Part shown: piece by piece, positions 8,426-17,388 of the stretch
Numbering within the stretch: position 1 is the first letter of the stretch
How the letters are laid out: each line of letters begins with the position of its first letter
From: Streptomyces sp. 840.1
GTDB lineage: Bacteria; Actinomycetota; Actinomycetes; Streptomycetales; Streptomycetaceae
Assembly: GCF_003751445.1 (NCBI RefSeq)
Contig: NZ_RJUU01000001.1
Coordinates: 1,493,001 to 1,557,000 of the forward strand
DNA: 64,000 nt
Direction of reading: 5' to 3'
Notes under the pieces: model-generated
Told to the model about the DNA's origin: nothing
The model's input: only the letters and a program-made list of their open reading frames with translations
Databases searched by the model: none
Position numbers and translations under genes: made by a program

Positions 8426-9061
8426 ATGGGACACGCAGGCATGGCCGCAACCGCCGTCCGCTACCTCAGGTCCGTCGGCGCCGCGACGGCCGTCTCCCCG
8501 GTACCGGTCGATCCACTGCCGCGCCCGGCCCTGCGGGCCGTCGCCGACGACGAGCGGCTGCCCGTCGATCCGGGCGAGTTCCGGCGGGTGCTCGGGCACT
8601 TCGCGAGCGGGGTCACCATCGTCACGGCGCTCGATCCGGACGGCGGCGACGGCACGGCCGGTCCGGCCGGGTTCGCCTGCCAGTCGTTCGCTTCGGTCTC
8701 GCTGGACCCGCCGCTGGTCACGTTCATGGTCGCCCGTACGTCGACGACCTGGCCGCGCATCGCCCGCGCCGGGGCGTTCTGCGTCAACATCCTGGGCGCG
8801 GAACAGGGCGCGCTGTGCCGGTCCTTCGCGGTCAGCGGGGCCGACAAGTTCGCCGGGGTGGCCCACAGCCCCGCGCCCGCGACCGGGTCGCCGCTGCTGG
8901 ACTCCGTGGCCGCCTGGGTCGACTGCCGCATCCAGGCCGTCCACACCGGCGGCGACCACCTGATCGTGGTCGGCCGGGTGGAGGCCCTGGGGGCGGCGGA
9001 CGGGGACGGGAACGGCCCGCTGCTGTTCCACCAGGGGGCGTTCGGGCGCTTCAGCAACTGA
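8426..9061 (+). CDS. Flavin reductase-domain protein (HpaC/HsaB-like)
   Basis: 211 aa from the ATG at 8426. GGAGG lies only 3-7 nt upstream, so a GTG at 8423 or an ATG at 8441 are alternatives. The split-barrel flavin reductase signature starts near residue 60: FRRVLGHFASGVTIVT, then FACQSFASVSLDPPLVTF and FCVNILG. Such proteins reduce FMN or FAD with NAD(P)H and hand it to a two-component oxygenase. No oxygenase component of that type is visible nearby. A regulon operator lies directly upstream. The codons for the last residues are duplicated just past the stop. Confidence 0.85.
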   Translation: MGHAGMAATAVRYLRSVGAATAVSPVPVDPLPRPALRAVADDERLPVDPGEFRRVLGHFASGVTIVTALDPDGGDGTAGPAGFACQSFASVSLDPPLVTFMVARTSTTWPRIARAGAFCVNILGAEQGALCRSFAVSGADKFAGVAHSPAPATGSPLLDSVAAWVDCRIQAVHTGGDHLIVVGRVEALGAADGDGNGPLLFHQGAFGRFSN

Positions 9062-9100
9062 GCGAGGCCGGAGTGTTCGGCCGCTTCAGCCGCTGAGCGG
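9038..9100. repeat. Tandem duplication of the flavin reductase 3' end
   Basis: Two 28-bp copies (9038-9065 and 9073-9100) match at about 23 positions and both encode FGRFS followed by TGA. The offset is 35 bp, so the second copy is out of frame with the gene. The GC-rich region to about 9113 can also fold and may help end transcription before the convergent MFS gene. Confidence 0.55.
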
Positions 9101-9113
9101 GCTCGGCGGCCGT

Positions 9114-10442
9114 TCACACGGCTTCGGCGGCCGCCGGTTCGCGGACGCGGCGGATCACCAGCGCCATCAGCGCCGCCATCGCGCACAGCGCGCCGGCCGC
9201 GTACCAGACCACGTCGTACGAGCCGAAGTGGTCGCGCGCCACCCCGCCGAGGAACGCCACCAGGGCGGCGCCCACCTGGTGGGACGCCAGGACCCAGCCG
9301 AAGACGATCGCGCTGTCCTCACCGAACTGCTCCCGGCACAGGGCCAGGGTCGGCGGGACCGTGGCGACCCAGTCCAGTCCGTAGAACACGATGAAGAAGA
9401 CCATCGGCGGCTCCACCGTGGGGTGCAGGAGCAGCGGCAGGAACAGCAGCGAGATCCCGCGCAGCGCGTAGTAGACGGCCAGCAGCCGGCGGGCGTCGAA
9501 GCGGTCGGTGAGCCAGCCCGAGAAGACCGTGCCGACGATGTCGAAGATCCCGACGACGGCCAGCAGCGAGGCCGCGGCGGTGATGGGCATGCCGTGGTCG
9601 TGCGCCGAGGGCACGAAGTGGGTGCGGATCAGGCCGTTGGTCGAGGCGCCGCAGATCGCGAAGGTCCCGGCCAGCAGCCAGAACGGTCCGGTGCGGGCGG
9701 CGTCGAACAGGACGCGTACGGTCCGGCTCGCCGCACCCAGCGCGGGCGCGGGCTTCTCCACGTACTCCCCGCCGTACGGGGCCTGGCCCACATCGGCCGG
9801 GTGGTCGCGCATCAGGAGCCAGACGAACGGGACGACGACCAGGGCCGCGAGCGCGACGGTCACCGAGGCCGGGCGCCAGCCGTGCCGGTCGACGATCCAG
9901 GCGCAGAGCGGCAGGAAGACCAGCTGACCGGAGGCACCGGCCGCCGTGAGGATGCCGGTGACCAGGCCGCGCCGGGCGACGAACCAGCGGTTGGTGACCG
10001 TCGCGGAGAAGGCCATCGCCATCGATCCGGTACCGAGGCCGACGAGCAGCCCCCAGTAGATCATCAGCTGCCAGGCGGCGGTCATCCAGACGCTGGCCAG
10101 CGCCCCGGCGGCGACCGCGCTGAGCGCGACGACCACGACCCGGCGGATGCCGAACCGGTCCATCAGCGCCGCGGCGAACGGCGCCGTGAGCCCGTACAGC
10201 GCCATGTCGAGGGAGACCGCGAGACCGATCTGCCCGCGCGACCAGCGGAATTCCGAGTGCAGGGGGTCGATGAGCAGCCCGGGAAGGGAGTTGAAGGCCG
10301 CGCCGCCGATGATCGTCACGAAGGTGACTGCGGCGACGATCCACGCGCGGTGGATACGCGGCCGGCGCCGCGTCTCGGGGGCGGTCCGCCGGCCGGCGTC
10401 CCGGGCGGGAGATTCCGTTGTCTGGGTCACGTCACTCAGCAT
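9114..10442 (-). CDS. MFS transporter (oxalate/formate antiporter-like, 12 TM)
   Basis: 442 aa. About twelve hydrophobic helices and MFS motifs: DRFGIRRVVVV after helix 2 and DRFDARRLL in the second half. The pattern resembles the OFA/monocarboxylate type. A start at 10442 or at the GTG 12 bp in is possible. It faces the flavin reductase gene convergently. Within a catabolic block it may import the carboxylic acid substrate, but no regulon operator precedes it and the substrate is unknown. Confidence 0.85.
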   Translation of the reverse strand: MLSDVTQTTESPARDAGRRTAPETRRRPRIHRAWIVAAVTFVTIIGGAAFNSLPGLLIDPLHSEFRWSRGQIGLAVSLDMALYGLTAPFAAALMDRFGIRRVVVVALSAVAAGALASVWMTAAWQLMIYWGLLVGLGTGSMAMAFSATVTNRWFVARRGLVTGILTAAGASGQLVFLPLCAWIVDRHGWRPASVTVALAALVVVPFVWLLMRDHPADVGQAPYGGEYVEKPAPALGAASRTVRVLFDAARTGPFWLLAGTFAICGASTNGLIRTHFVPSAHDHGMPITAAASLLAVVGIFDIVGTVFSGWLTDRFDARRLLAVYYALRGISLLFLPLLLHPTVEPPMVFFIVFYGLDWVATVPPTLALCREQFGEDSAIVFGWVLASHQVGAALVAFLGGVARDHFGSYDVVWYAAGALCAMAALMALVIRRVREPAAAEAV

Positions 10443-10667
10443 CCGGCCACCGCGCCCCTCCCCACGAGTGGCCCGATGGACACTGTTCGCAGGAATCGGG
10501 CCACGCCGAATCGAGCCCCGGGTCCGGCGCCGTGGACCGGTCGGCGCAGCCGCACCAACCGACCCGCATCCGGAGCCGTTTCACGCTGCGCGTACGCTCA
10601 CCTGCTCCGGGCGGCCCGTGTACGCAGACGGGCCCGCGCCGCCCCATCCACGTCCTCGGAGGACCTC

Positions 10668-10988
10668 ATGCACTGGGTCGCGACTCAGAGATTCCACCAT
10701 CGGTCCGCACTGATGCAGAGGTGGGGCGTCGCACTGCTGCTCGGCGCCTGCGCCCTGTGGATATGGCTGGCCTTCCTGCTGGCCGACCGGTCCGACGCGT
10801 ACTGCTATCGCGCCTGCGAGCGGATCACGGACCTGTCCGAGCTGCTCACCATCCTGATCGTGTCCGTGCCGCTGTCGGTCCTCGGCGCGGCACTGCTCAT
10901 CGGCGGCAGTGTCCGCCGGCAGACCAGCGCACACATCCACCAGGTCATCGAGATGCAGCAGTCCGAGGACCGGGCACGCGAGAAGTGA
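10668..10988 (+). CDS. Small two-helix membrane protein
   Basis: 106 aa, ATG with GGAGG about 5 nt upstream. Two hydrophobic stretches (about residues 18-38 and 58-80) are separated by a short segment with two cysteines (YCYRAC). The C-terminus is charged and rich in Gln/Glu (HQVIEMQQSEDRAREK). No family is recognised. The 3' end overlaps the convergent DUF2809 gene by 44 bp. A role in the membrane is all that can be inferred. Confidence 0.6.
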   Translation: MHWVATQRFHHRSALMQRWGVALLLGACALWIWLAFLLADRSDAYCYRACERITDLSELLTILIVSVPLSVLGAALLIGGSVRRQTSAHIHQVIEMQQSEDRAREK

Positions 10989-11397
10989 GCGCCACGGCGT
11001 GCACGCCCCAGGCCGCCGCCGCGCCCACCGCGTACCAGAGCAGGTCCGGCGCGTTGAACGTCGAGCCCAGCACCAGCCGGGCCGCCGCGCTGTGCCGGGA
11101 CAGCTCTGCGGGGACCCCGGTCAGCTGGAGCAGTTCGACCGCCCAGCTGACCGCCAGCCCCGTGCTGGCCACCGCGACCGGCCGGGCGCGGGGCGCGCAC
11201 AGCGCGACGAGGGCGCAGATCAGGACCGTGTAGAGCGCGTCCCCGGCGTACTTGGCGAGGTCCCCGGTCGCGACGGCGCGGACACCGATCCCGGCCGCGA
11301 CGGTCGCGGCCGCCGCCCCCGCCGCGGCGAGGCGGCGCCGGTACGCACGCGGGCCACGCCCACCCTCCGGCCCCGCTCCGGGCCGCCGCCCGCTCAC
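10945..11397 (-). CDS. DUF2809 family membrane protein
   Basis: 150 aa, GTG start at 11397 overlapping the stop of the upstream MFS gene as GTGA. It has four or so hydrophobic helices and the pattern GDALYTVLICALVALC, ELLQLTGVP and FNAPDLLWYAVG, which matches DUF2809/VanZ-like small membrane proteins of unknown role. It is probably translationally coupled to the MFS gene. Its 3' end overlaps the convergent small membrane protein gene. Confidence 0.75.
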   Translation of the reverse strand: MSGRRPGAGPEGGRGPRAYRRRLAAAGAAAATVAAGIGVRAVATGDLAKYAGDALYTVLICALVALCAPRARPVAVASTGLAVSWAVELLQLTGVPAELSRHSAAARLVLGSTFNAPDLLWYAVGAAAAWGVHAVALTSRVPGPRTAASR

Positions 11398-12755
11398 CTG
11401 ATCCGCTCCAGCCGTCGGATCGGCCGGGCCGCGAGCAGTACGCCCACCGCCAGCACGTTGATCACCGCCCCGGCCAGCAGCACCTCCGGTGCGCCCACCC
11501 GGTCCGCGACCGGGCCCGCCAGCGCCCGGCCCGCCGCCAGCATCAGCAGCGATCCGGCCACGTCGTACGCGTGCAGCCGGTTCAGCGCCTCCGGCGGCAC
11601 CTGCGTCTGGACGGTCGTCGACCACATCACCAGCCAGAACGCGAACGCCGAGCCCGCGATGAACTGCCCCGCCCCCAGCGCGAACACGGGCAGCCCGAGC
11701 CCCAGCGCCAGCAGGTTCACGCACACCCCGGTCAGCGCCACGGCCCCCGCCGCCAGCGGGCGGCGCGGCCGCAGCCGCAGGGCGAGCAGCCCGCCGACGA
11801 CACTGCCCGCGCCGTTCACCGCCATCATCGCGCCGTACGTCCCCGAGCCGTGCGCCTCGGTCACCTCGATCGCGGTCAGCGGGAGCATCGGGCCGAGCAC
11901 GGTGAAGCCGTACACCGTCCAGATCGCGATCACGCCCCACAGCCAGCTGCGGGCCCGGAACTCCCGCCACCCGTCGACCAGTTCCGCGACGAACGTGCCG
12001 CGCCGGGCGTCGTCGGACGGGGCCGGGGCCAGGCGCAGCAGGAAGAGGCAGATCCCGGAGACCAGGAACGTCGAGGCGTTCGCCGCGTAGACCGCTCCGG
12101 CGCTCGCCAGACCGACCAGGACACCCGCGAACGCCGGACCCGCCATGGTCATCAGTGCCTCGGAGACCCTGAGTACGGCGTTGGCGCGCTGCACGTCCGA
12201 CGACACCCGGGGCACGGTCGAGGCGACCCCCGGCTGGAACAGCGCCGCCCCCACACCGGCCACCGCGCTCAGCGAGTAGACCGCCCACAGCGGCGGGTTG
12301 CCGACCGCGAAGGAGACCGCGAGCGCCGAGGCGCCGAGCAGCCGCAGCGTGTCGGCGATGATCATCATGCGGCGCGGGGTGAACCGGTCCGCCAGCACGC
12401 CGCCGAAGAGCACGAACAGCGCCAGCGGCCCCATCCAGGCCGCCAGCGCGTACCCCACCGAGGAGTGCGGACGCCCCGCCCCCAGCAGGCCCGCCGTGAG
12501 CGCCACCGGGATCATCCCGTCACCGAACAGCGCCGCGGTGCGGGCGACGAAGAAGAGCCGGAAGTTGCGGTTCCAGAGGGCTTCGGTCCCGGGGGCCGGA
12601 TACGGCAGCGGGGGCAGCTGGGACAACGGGGATGCGGGGGACGCGGGGGACACCGGAGACATGGGGGACACGGGTGGCACTGGCGGCGTATCACGCACAG
12701 CGTTCTCGCGGTCCACGGCGGGAATGCGCGCGCGGTCTGCTGACTTTTCCTTCAC
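11394..12755 (-). CDS. MFS exporter (enterobactin exporter EntS-like)
   Basis: About 453 aa from a GTG at 12755; the frame is open to 12917, and other GTG starts lie further in, so the start is uncertain. The N-terminus has a Pro-Val/Ser repeat (PPVPPVSPMSPVSPASPASP) before the first helix. The MFS fold follows: NFRLFFVARTAALFGDGMIPVAL, LADRFTPRRMMIIAD, and the second-half motif DGWREFRARSWLWG typical of MFS_3 drug or siderophore exporters. It is divergent from the GlxA-like regulator across a GntR/DasR-like palindrome and coupled to DUF2809. The substrate is unknown. Confidence 0.83.
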   Translation of the reverse strand: MKEKSADRARIPAVDRENAVRDTPPVPPVSPMSPVSPASPASPLSQLPPLPYPAPGTEALWNRNFRLFFVARTAALFGDGMIPVALTAGLLGAGRPHSSVGYALAAWMGPLALFVLFGGVLADRFTPRRMMIIADTLRLLGASALAVSFAVGNPPLWAVYSLSAVAGVGAALFQPGVASTVPRVSSDVQRANAVLRVSEALMTMAGPAFAGVLVGLASAGAVYAANASTFLVSGICLFLLRLAPAPSDDARRGTFVAELVDGWREFRARSWLWGVIAIWTVYGFTVLGPMLPLTAIEVTEAHGSGTYGAMMAVNGAGSVVGGLLALRLRPRRPLAAGAVALTGVCVNLLALGLGLPVFALGAGQFIAGSAFAFWLVMWSTTVQTQVPPEALNRLHAYDVAGSLLMLAAGRALAGPVADRVGAPEVLLAGAVINVLAVGVLLAARPIRRLERIR

Positions 12756-12777
12756 ACCGATGACATGTATCAGCTTA

Positions 12778-12789
12778 TGGTCTATACCA
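12778..12789. promoter_or_regulatory. DasR/GntR-like palindrome TGGTCTATACCA
   Basis: It differs at one central base from the dre core TGGTCTAGACCA bound by DasR in Streptomyces, and also fits the general GntR pattern TGGTNTANACCA. It lies between the divergent MFS exporter and GlxA-like regulator, 25 bp upstream of the latter's start, where it could affect both promoters. Confidence 0.5.
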
Positions 12790-12813
12790 GCTAGTGGGTG
12801 AAGGGAGTCCGCG

Positions 12814-13806
12814 GTGCTGCACCGAGTCGTCGTTCTCGCCCTCGATGGGTTGCTCCCCTTCGAACTGGGCATCCCCCAAAGGATATTCGGCCGTTCACTC
12901 GGTACCGAGCCGCTCAACCGGGGCGAGAAACTCTACGAAGTCGTGACCTGCTCGGTCCGCGCGCCCGGCCCGATCCACACCGACGCGGACTTCACGATCA
13001 CCGTCGAGCACGGCCCGGAGGCCCTCGCCACCGCCGACACGGTGGTGATCCCCGCCAGCTACGAACTCGGCCCCGTCTACACCGAGGGCCGGCTCACCGA
13101 CGAACTCGCCGCCGCCTTCGCGTACATCAGGCCCGGCACCCGGATGGTCTCCATCTGCACCGGCGGCTACGTGCTCGCCGCCGCCGGCTACCTCGACGGG
13201 CGCCCCGCCACCACCCACTGGTCGGCCGCCGACCACTTCCAGGAGCTGTTCCCGGCGGTCCGGGTCGACCCCGACGTGCTGTTCATCGACGACGGCGACG
13301 TCCTGACGTCCGCCGGGGTCGCCGCCGGTATCGACCTCTGCCTGCACATCGTGCGCCGCGACCACGGCACCGCCATCGCCAACGACGTCGCCCGGCGCAC
13401 CGTCGTGCCGCCGCACCGCGACGGCGGCCAGGCGCAGTACATCCAGCGCCCGGTGCCCGACGCCCAGATCGCCGGGACGACGACCGCGCGGGCCTGGGCG
13501 CTGGGGCGGCTGGAACGGCCGATCCTGCTGCGCGACATGGCGCAGCAGGAGTCGATGAGCATCCGGACCTTCACCCGCCGGTTCCGCGAGGAGGTCGGCA
13601 TCAGCCCGGTCCAGTGGCTGACCCAGCAGCGGGTGGAGCGGGCCCGCCAGCTGCTGGAGTCCACCGACCTGTCGATCGACCGGATCGCCCGCGACGCCGG
13701 GTTCGGCACGCCCACCTCGCTGCGGCAGCACCTCCAGGCGGCGCTGGGGGTTTCACCGACGACGTACCGCCGGACCTTCCGGGCGACGGCGGGAGACCGC
13801 TGCTGA
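12814..13806 (+). CDS. GlxA-family AraC-type transcriptional regulator (DJ-1/PfpI + HTH)
   Basis: 330 aa, GTG start with AAGGGAG upstream. The N-terminal DJ-1/PfpI-like domain (residues 1-190) contains VSICTGGYVLAAAGYLDGRPATTHW, where the Cys is the nucleophile-elbow position. The C-terminal AraC HTH (about 225-325) shows SMSIRTFTRRFREEVGISP and DRIARDAGFGTPTSLRQHL. GlxA-type regulators act as activators or repressors of adjacent genes. It is divergent from the MFS exporter, which is the natural candidate target. Confidence 0.9.
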   Translation: MLHRVVVLALDGLLPFELGIPQRIFGRSLGTEPLNRGEKLYEVVTCSVRAPGPIHTDADFTITVEHGPEALATADTVVIPASYELGPVYTEGRLTDELAAAFAYIRPGTRMVSICTGGYVLAAAGYLDGRPATTHWSAADHFQELFPAVRVDPDVLFIDDGDVLTSAGVAAGIDLCLHIVRRDHGTAIANDVARRTVVPPHRDGGQAQYIQRPVPDAQIAGTTTARAWALGRLERPILLRDMAQQESMSIRTFTRRFREEVGISPVQWLTQQRVERARQLLESTDLSIDRIARDAGFGTPTSLRQHLQAALGVSPTTYRRTFRATAGDRC

Positions 13807-13832
13807 GCGGGCTCCCCGCCGGCTCCCCGTCC

Positions 13833-14882
13833 TCAGAACACCAGCACCCCCCGTGCCACCCGCCCGTGGTGCGCGTCGTCCGCCGCCTTGGCGAAGTCCT
13901 CCACCGGGTAGGTCTCGGTGACGAGTTCGTCCAGCAGCAGCCGGCCCTCCCGGTAGAGGTCCGCGTACAGGGCGATGTCGCGCTGCGGGCGCGAGGAGCC
14001 GTAGCGGCAGCCGAGGATCGACTTGTCCAGGTACATCGACGAGACGAGGAACGACGCCTCGGCCGTCGCCGCCGGTACGCCCAGCAGGATCGCCTGGCCG
14101 TGCCGGTCGAGCAGGTCGATCGCGGTGCGGATCAGCTCGGTGCGGCCCACGCACTCGAAGGCGTGGTCGGCGCCGCTGGGCAGGATCTCCTTGACGCCGT
14201 CGGCCGAGGTCAGGAAGTGCGTGGCGCCGAACTGACGGGCCACCGCCTCCTTCGCCGGGTTGGAGTCGACCGCGACGATGGTCAGCGCGCCCGCGATCCG
14301 GGCGCCCTGGATCACGTTGAGCCCGATGCCGCCGGTGCCGATCACGACGACGCTCTCGCCCCGGTCGACCTTGGCCCGGTTCAGTACGGCTCCGACTCCC
14401 GTCAGCACCCCGCAGCCGATCAGGGCCGCCGAGGTGAGGGGCAGGTCCGCCGGGATCTTCACCGCCTGCACGGCCTTGACCAGGGTCCGTTCGGCGAACG
14501 CCGAGTTGGACGCGAACTGGTACAGCGGCTGCCCGCCGCGCGAGAACGGCCGGCCGGGCATCCCGATCGCCTTGCGGCACATCGTGGGACGGCCCCGGTC
14601 GCACTGGGCGCAGGCGCCGCAGCTGGCGAGCGTGGACAGCGACACGTGGTCGCCGGGCGCCACATGGCTCACTCCGGCCCCGACCGCCTCGACCACCCCG
14701 GCGCCCTCGTGGCCGAGCACCACCGGCAGCGGGAACGGGATCGTCCCGTCGATCACCGACAGATCGCTGTGGCAGAGGCCTGCCGCGGCCACCGCGACCA
14801 GCACCTCGCCGGGACCCGGATCACGTATCTCCAGGTCGTCGACGACCTCGGTCCGCTTGCCGTCGAAGACGACGCCTCTCAT
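13833..14882 (-). CDS. Zinc-dependent alcohol dehydrogenase (class III-like MDR)
   Basis: 349 aa, ATG at 14882 overlapping the upstream stop as ATGA. Catalytic zinc ligands are seen in GLCHSD and GHEGAG; the four-Cys structural zinc loop is CGACAQCDRGRPTMC; the NAD-binding motif is VIGTGGIGLNVIQG near residue 185. It should oxidise an alcohol, possibly a hydroxy-acyl or sterol-type substrate, with NAD+. It is translationally coupled to the acyl-CoA dehydrogenase upstream. No regulon operator was found before this two-gene unit. Confidence 0.9.
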   Translation of the reverse strand: MRGVVFDGKRTEVVDDLEIRDPGPGEVLVAVAAAGLCHSDLSVIDGTIPFPLPVVLGHEGAGVVEAVGAGVSHVAPGDHVSLSTLASCGACAQCDRGRPTMCRKAIGMPGRPFSRGGQPLYQFASNSAFAERTLVKAVQAVKIPADLPLTSAALIGCGVLTGVGAVLNRAKVDRGESVVVIGTGGIGLNVIQGARIAGALTIVAVDSNPAKEAVARQFGATHFLTSADGVKEILPSGADHAFECVGRTELIRTAIDLLDRHGQAILLGVPAATAEASFLVSSMYLDKSILGCRYGSSRPQRDIALYADLYREGRLLLDELVTETYPVEDFAKAADDAHHGRVARGVLVF

Positions 14883-16078
14883 CTCGGCTCCCTCGGTAGG
14901 CCGAGCACGCGCTCGGCGATGATGTTCCGCTGGATCTCGTCCGAGCCGCCGTAGATGGTGTCGGACCGGGTGAACAGGAACAGGCGCTGTGCCTCGTCGA
15001 TCTCGTACGGTGCGCCGGGCGACCAGTCGTGCGGGCCGACGGCTCCGGCCGCTCCCCTGATCTCCACGGCGAGTTCGCCCAGGCGCTTGTGCCAGCCGCC
15101 CCAGAGCAGTTTGGCGACGCTGGGCGCGCCGGGGTCGGTGGTGGTGCCGAGGGTGCGCAGGGCGTTCCAGCGCATCGTCCGCAGTTCGGCCCACTGGCGG
15201 ACGAGCCGTTCGCGCAGGACCGGATCCCCGGTGGCTCCGCTGTCGACGGCCGCCCGCACCACCCGGTCCAGCTCGGCGGCGAACCCGATCTGCTGGACGA
15301 GCGTGGAGACGCCGCGCTCCAGGGCGAGCAGGCCCATGGCGACGGTCCAGCCGTTGCCCTCGCCGCCGACCACCTCCTCGGCGTGCGCCCCGTCGAAGAA
15401 GACCTCGTTGAACTCGCTGGTCCCGGACATCTGCCGGATCGGCCGCACCTCGATCCGGCCCGGCTGGTCCATCGGCACCAGCAGGAACGACAGCCCGTGG
15501 TGGCGCCGCGAACCGGGTTCGGTACGGGCCAGCACGAAGCACCAGTCGGCGTCCTGGGCGAGCGACGTCCAGACCTTCTGACCCGTCACGCGGTATCCGC
15601 CGTGCTCCGGATCGCGTACGGCGGCCGTCCGCACCCCCGCCAGGTCCGAGCCGGCGCCCGGCTCGCTGTACCCCTGGCACCACAGGGCCTCGCCGTGTGC
15701 GATGGGCGGCAGGAACCGGTGGCGCTGCTCCTGGCTGCCGTAGGCGATGAGGGTCGGGGCGAGCAGGTTCTCCCCGATGTGGCCGACGCGGGCGGGGGCC
15801 CGGAGCCGGGCGTACTCCTCGGCCCAGACGACCTGCTGGGTCAGCGTGGCCCGCCGCCGGCCGCCGGCCGCCTCGCCGTCGTCCTCCCAGCCGAGGCCGA
15901 TCCACCCACCACGGCCGAGCTCGCGCTCCCAGGCCCGCCGGACCGCGATGCCCTCGTGCTCACTGCCCGGACCGCCGGTGCCGATGGCTCCCGCGTACTC
16001 GTCGACGAGATGGGCCTCCAGCCAGGCGCGGGCCTCCTCGCGGAACGTGCCGTCGTCGGGGCCGAAGGTGAAGTCCAC
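14879..16078 (-). CDS. Acyl-CoA dehydrogenase (FadE-like)
   Basis: 399 aa from a GTG at 16078 (VDFTFGPDDG) with GAAAGGA upstream; the open frame extends far upstream through GC-rich intergenic repeats and is not credible there. FAD/substrate motifs: WCQGYSEPGAGSDLAG near residue 145, GQKVWTS, and the C-terminal IYGGSDEIQRNIIAERVLGL. The usual catalytic YEGT sequence reads YGGS here, as in many actinobacterial steroid-type FadE subunits. Expected reaction: alpha,beta-dehydrogenation of a branched or cyclic acyl-CoA. Coupled to the alcohol dehydrogenase. Confidence 0.9.
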   Translation of the reverse strand: MDFTFGPDDGTFREEARAWLEAHLVDEYAGAIGTGGPGSEHEGIAVRRAWERELGRGGWIGLGWEDDGEAAGGRRRATLTQQVVWAEEYARLRAPARVGHIGENLLAPTLIAYGSQEQRHRFLPPIAHGEALWCQGYSEPGAGSDLAGVRTAAVRDPEHGGYRVTGQKVWTSLAQDADWCFVLARTEPGSRRHHGLSFLLVPMDQPGRIEVRPIRQMSGTSEFNEVFFDGAHAEEVVGGEGNGWTVAMGLLALERGVSTLVQQIGFAAELDRVVRAAVDSGATGDPVLRERLVRQWAELRTMRWNALRTLGTTTDPGAPSVAKLLWGGWHKRLGELAVEIRGAAGAVGPHDWSPGAPYEIDEAQRLFLFTRSDTIYGGSDEIQRNIIAERVLGLPREPR

Positions 16079-16154
16079 GCTGCGTCCTTTCGATACGGGG
16101 CGTGTATGGGGCCGCCCATCCCGGGCCCGCCCGACTGTCCGGGGCACCGCCCAT

Positions 16155-16375
16155 CTCAAGCCCGTCCGGCGATTGAGGGCCGGGGCCCGGGGCAGCGCCC
16201 CGGCGACGAACCCGCGCCCGGCACCCGGGGGCTCCGCCCCCGCACCCCCGCTCCTCAAGCGCCGGAGGGGCTGGGAGTGGGCGCTGCACCCGCCGGACTC
16301 GTCCATCAAGCGCCCGAGGAGCAGAAGTGGACACCGCACCCCGGACTCGCTCCTCAATCGCCGGAGGGGCTTGAA
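16155..16375. repeat. Cluster of four degenerate GC-rich palindromic repeats in the 16079-16387 gap
   Basis: The 309-bp gap between the SDR and acyl-CoA dehydrogenase genes holds no gene. It contains four related units: 16155-16177 (CTCAAGCCCGTCCGGCGATT plus GAG), 16251-16275, 16304-16325 and 16350-16375, all variants of CTCAAGCGCCGGAGGGGCT. Further members of the family occur at 24511, 24919 and 41209. Each can form a short hairpin. They resemble the dispersed intergenic repeats common in Streptomyces. Confidence 0.65.
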
Positions 16376-16387
16376 CAGGGCACCTCA

Positions 16388-17305
16388 CTACGCGTTCGGC
16401 CGCTTCGCATCCCGCGCCGCCTCCGCCATCGCGTCCAGCTGGGCCAGCATCGGCATCGGGTCCGTGCCCACCGTCCCCGGGAGGAAGTCCGCGATGCGTT
16501 CGGGCGTCCAGGCGGCCCCCTCCGCGTACCCCGCGCGCAGCTCCCTCGGCTGGGCCCAGACCGCGATCTTCGGGCCCGCGATCGTGTACACCTGGCCGGT
16601 GATGCTCTCCGCGCGGGCCCGGTCGCTGAGGAGGTAGACGACGAGCGCGGCCACGTCCTCCGGCTCACCGATCTCCTTGAGCTCCATGGGCACGTTGGCG
16701 GACATCCGGGTACGCGCCACCGGCGCGACCGCGTTGGCCGTGACGCCGTACTTGTGCAGGCCCAGCGCCGCGCTGCGGACCAGCGAGATGATCCCGCCCT
16801 TCGCGGCGCTGTAGTTCGCCTGGGCGACGCTGCCCTGGTGGTTGCCGCTGGTGAAGCCGATCAACGTGCCCGCGCCCTCCTGCTTGCGCATCACCGCGGA
16901 CGCGGCGCGGAAGACGGTGAAGGTGCCCTTGAGGTGGGTGGCGACCACGGGGTCCCACTCCGCCTCGGACATGTTGAACAGCATCCGTTCACGCAGGATG
17001 CCGGCCACGCACACCACCCCGTCGATGCGCCCGAACCGCTCGACGGCGGTGTCCACGACCCGCTGGCCGCCGGCCATGGTGGAGATGTCGTCGGCCACCG
17101 CGACCGCCTCACCGCCCGCCGCCACGATCTCCTTGACGACGGACTCGGCTATCTCGCTGGCGGGTTCGCCGCCCTCGATGGAGACGCCGTAGTCGTTGAC
17201 CACGACTCTCGCCCCCTCGGCCGCCGCGGCGAGCGCGACGGCCCGTCCGATGCCCCGTCCGGCACCCGTGACGGCCACCACCTTGCCTGCCAAGAAGTTC
17301 CCCAT
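16388..17305 (-). CDS. Short-chain dehydrogenase/reductase (classical SDR)
   Basis: 305 aa, ATG at 17305 with GGAAGGGG upstream. NAD-binding TGAGRGIGRAVALAAAAEG (residues 14-32); active site Ser in GFTSGNHQGS and YxxxK as YSAAKGG near residue 170. The C-terminal extension after residue 240 (ITGQVYTIAGPKIAVWAQP) is typical of actinobacterial 3-hydroxyacyl-CoA or steroid-type SDRs. Likely a 3-hydroxyacyl-CoA or ring-hydroxyl dehydrogenase. It shares a promoter region, with one operator, with the divergent cyclase. Confidence 0.88.
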   Translation of the reverse strand: MGNFLAGKVVAVTGAGRGIGRAVALAAAAEGARVVVNDYGVSIEGGEPASEIAESVVKEIVAAGGEAVAVADDISTMAGGQRVVDTAVERFGRIDGVVCVAGILRERMLFNMSEAEWDPVVATHLKGTFTVFRAASAVMRKQEGAGTLIGFTSGNHQGSVAQANYSAAKGGIISLVRSAALGLHKYGVTANAVAPVARTRMSANVPMELKEIGEPEDVAALVVYLLSDRARAESITGQVYTIAGPKIAVWAQPRELRAGYAEGAAWTPERIADFLPGTVGTDPMPMLAQLDAMAEAARDAKRPNA

Positions 17306-17327
17306 GCCCGGCCCCTTCCCGCGGTTT

Positions 17328-17342
17328 CTGACGGACCGTTAG
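17328..17342. promoter_or_regulatory. Regulon operator copy 5, CTGACGGACCGTTAG
   Basis: It deviates from the consensus by one base in the right arm (GTTAG). It sits between the divergent SDR (start 17305) and cyclase (start 17389) and could control both. Confidence 0.7.
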
Positions 17343-17388
17343 ATTCTATGGGTCATCAGGTCCACCGGCACAAGCCCCAGGAGGCTCC

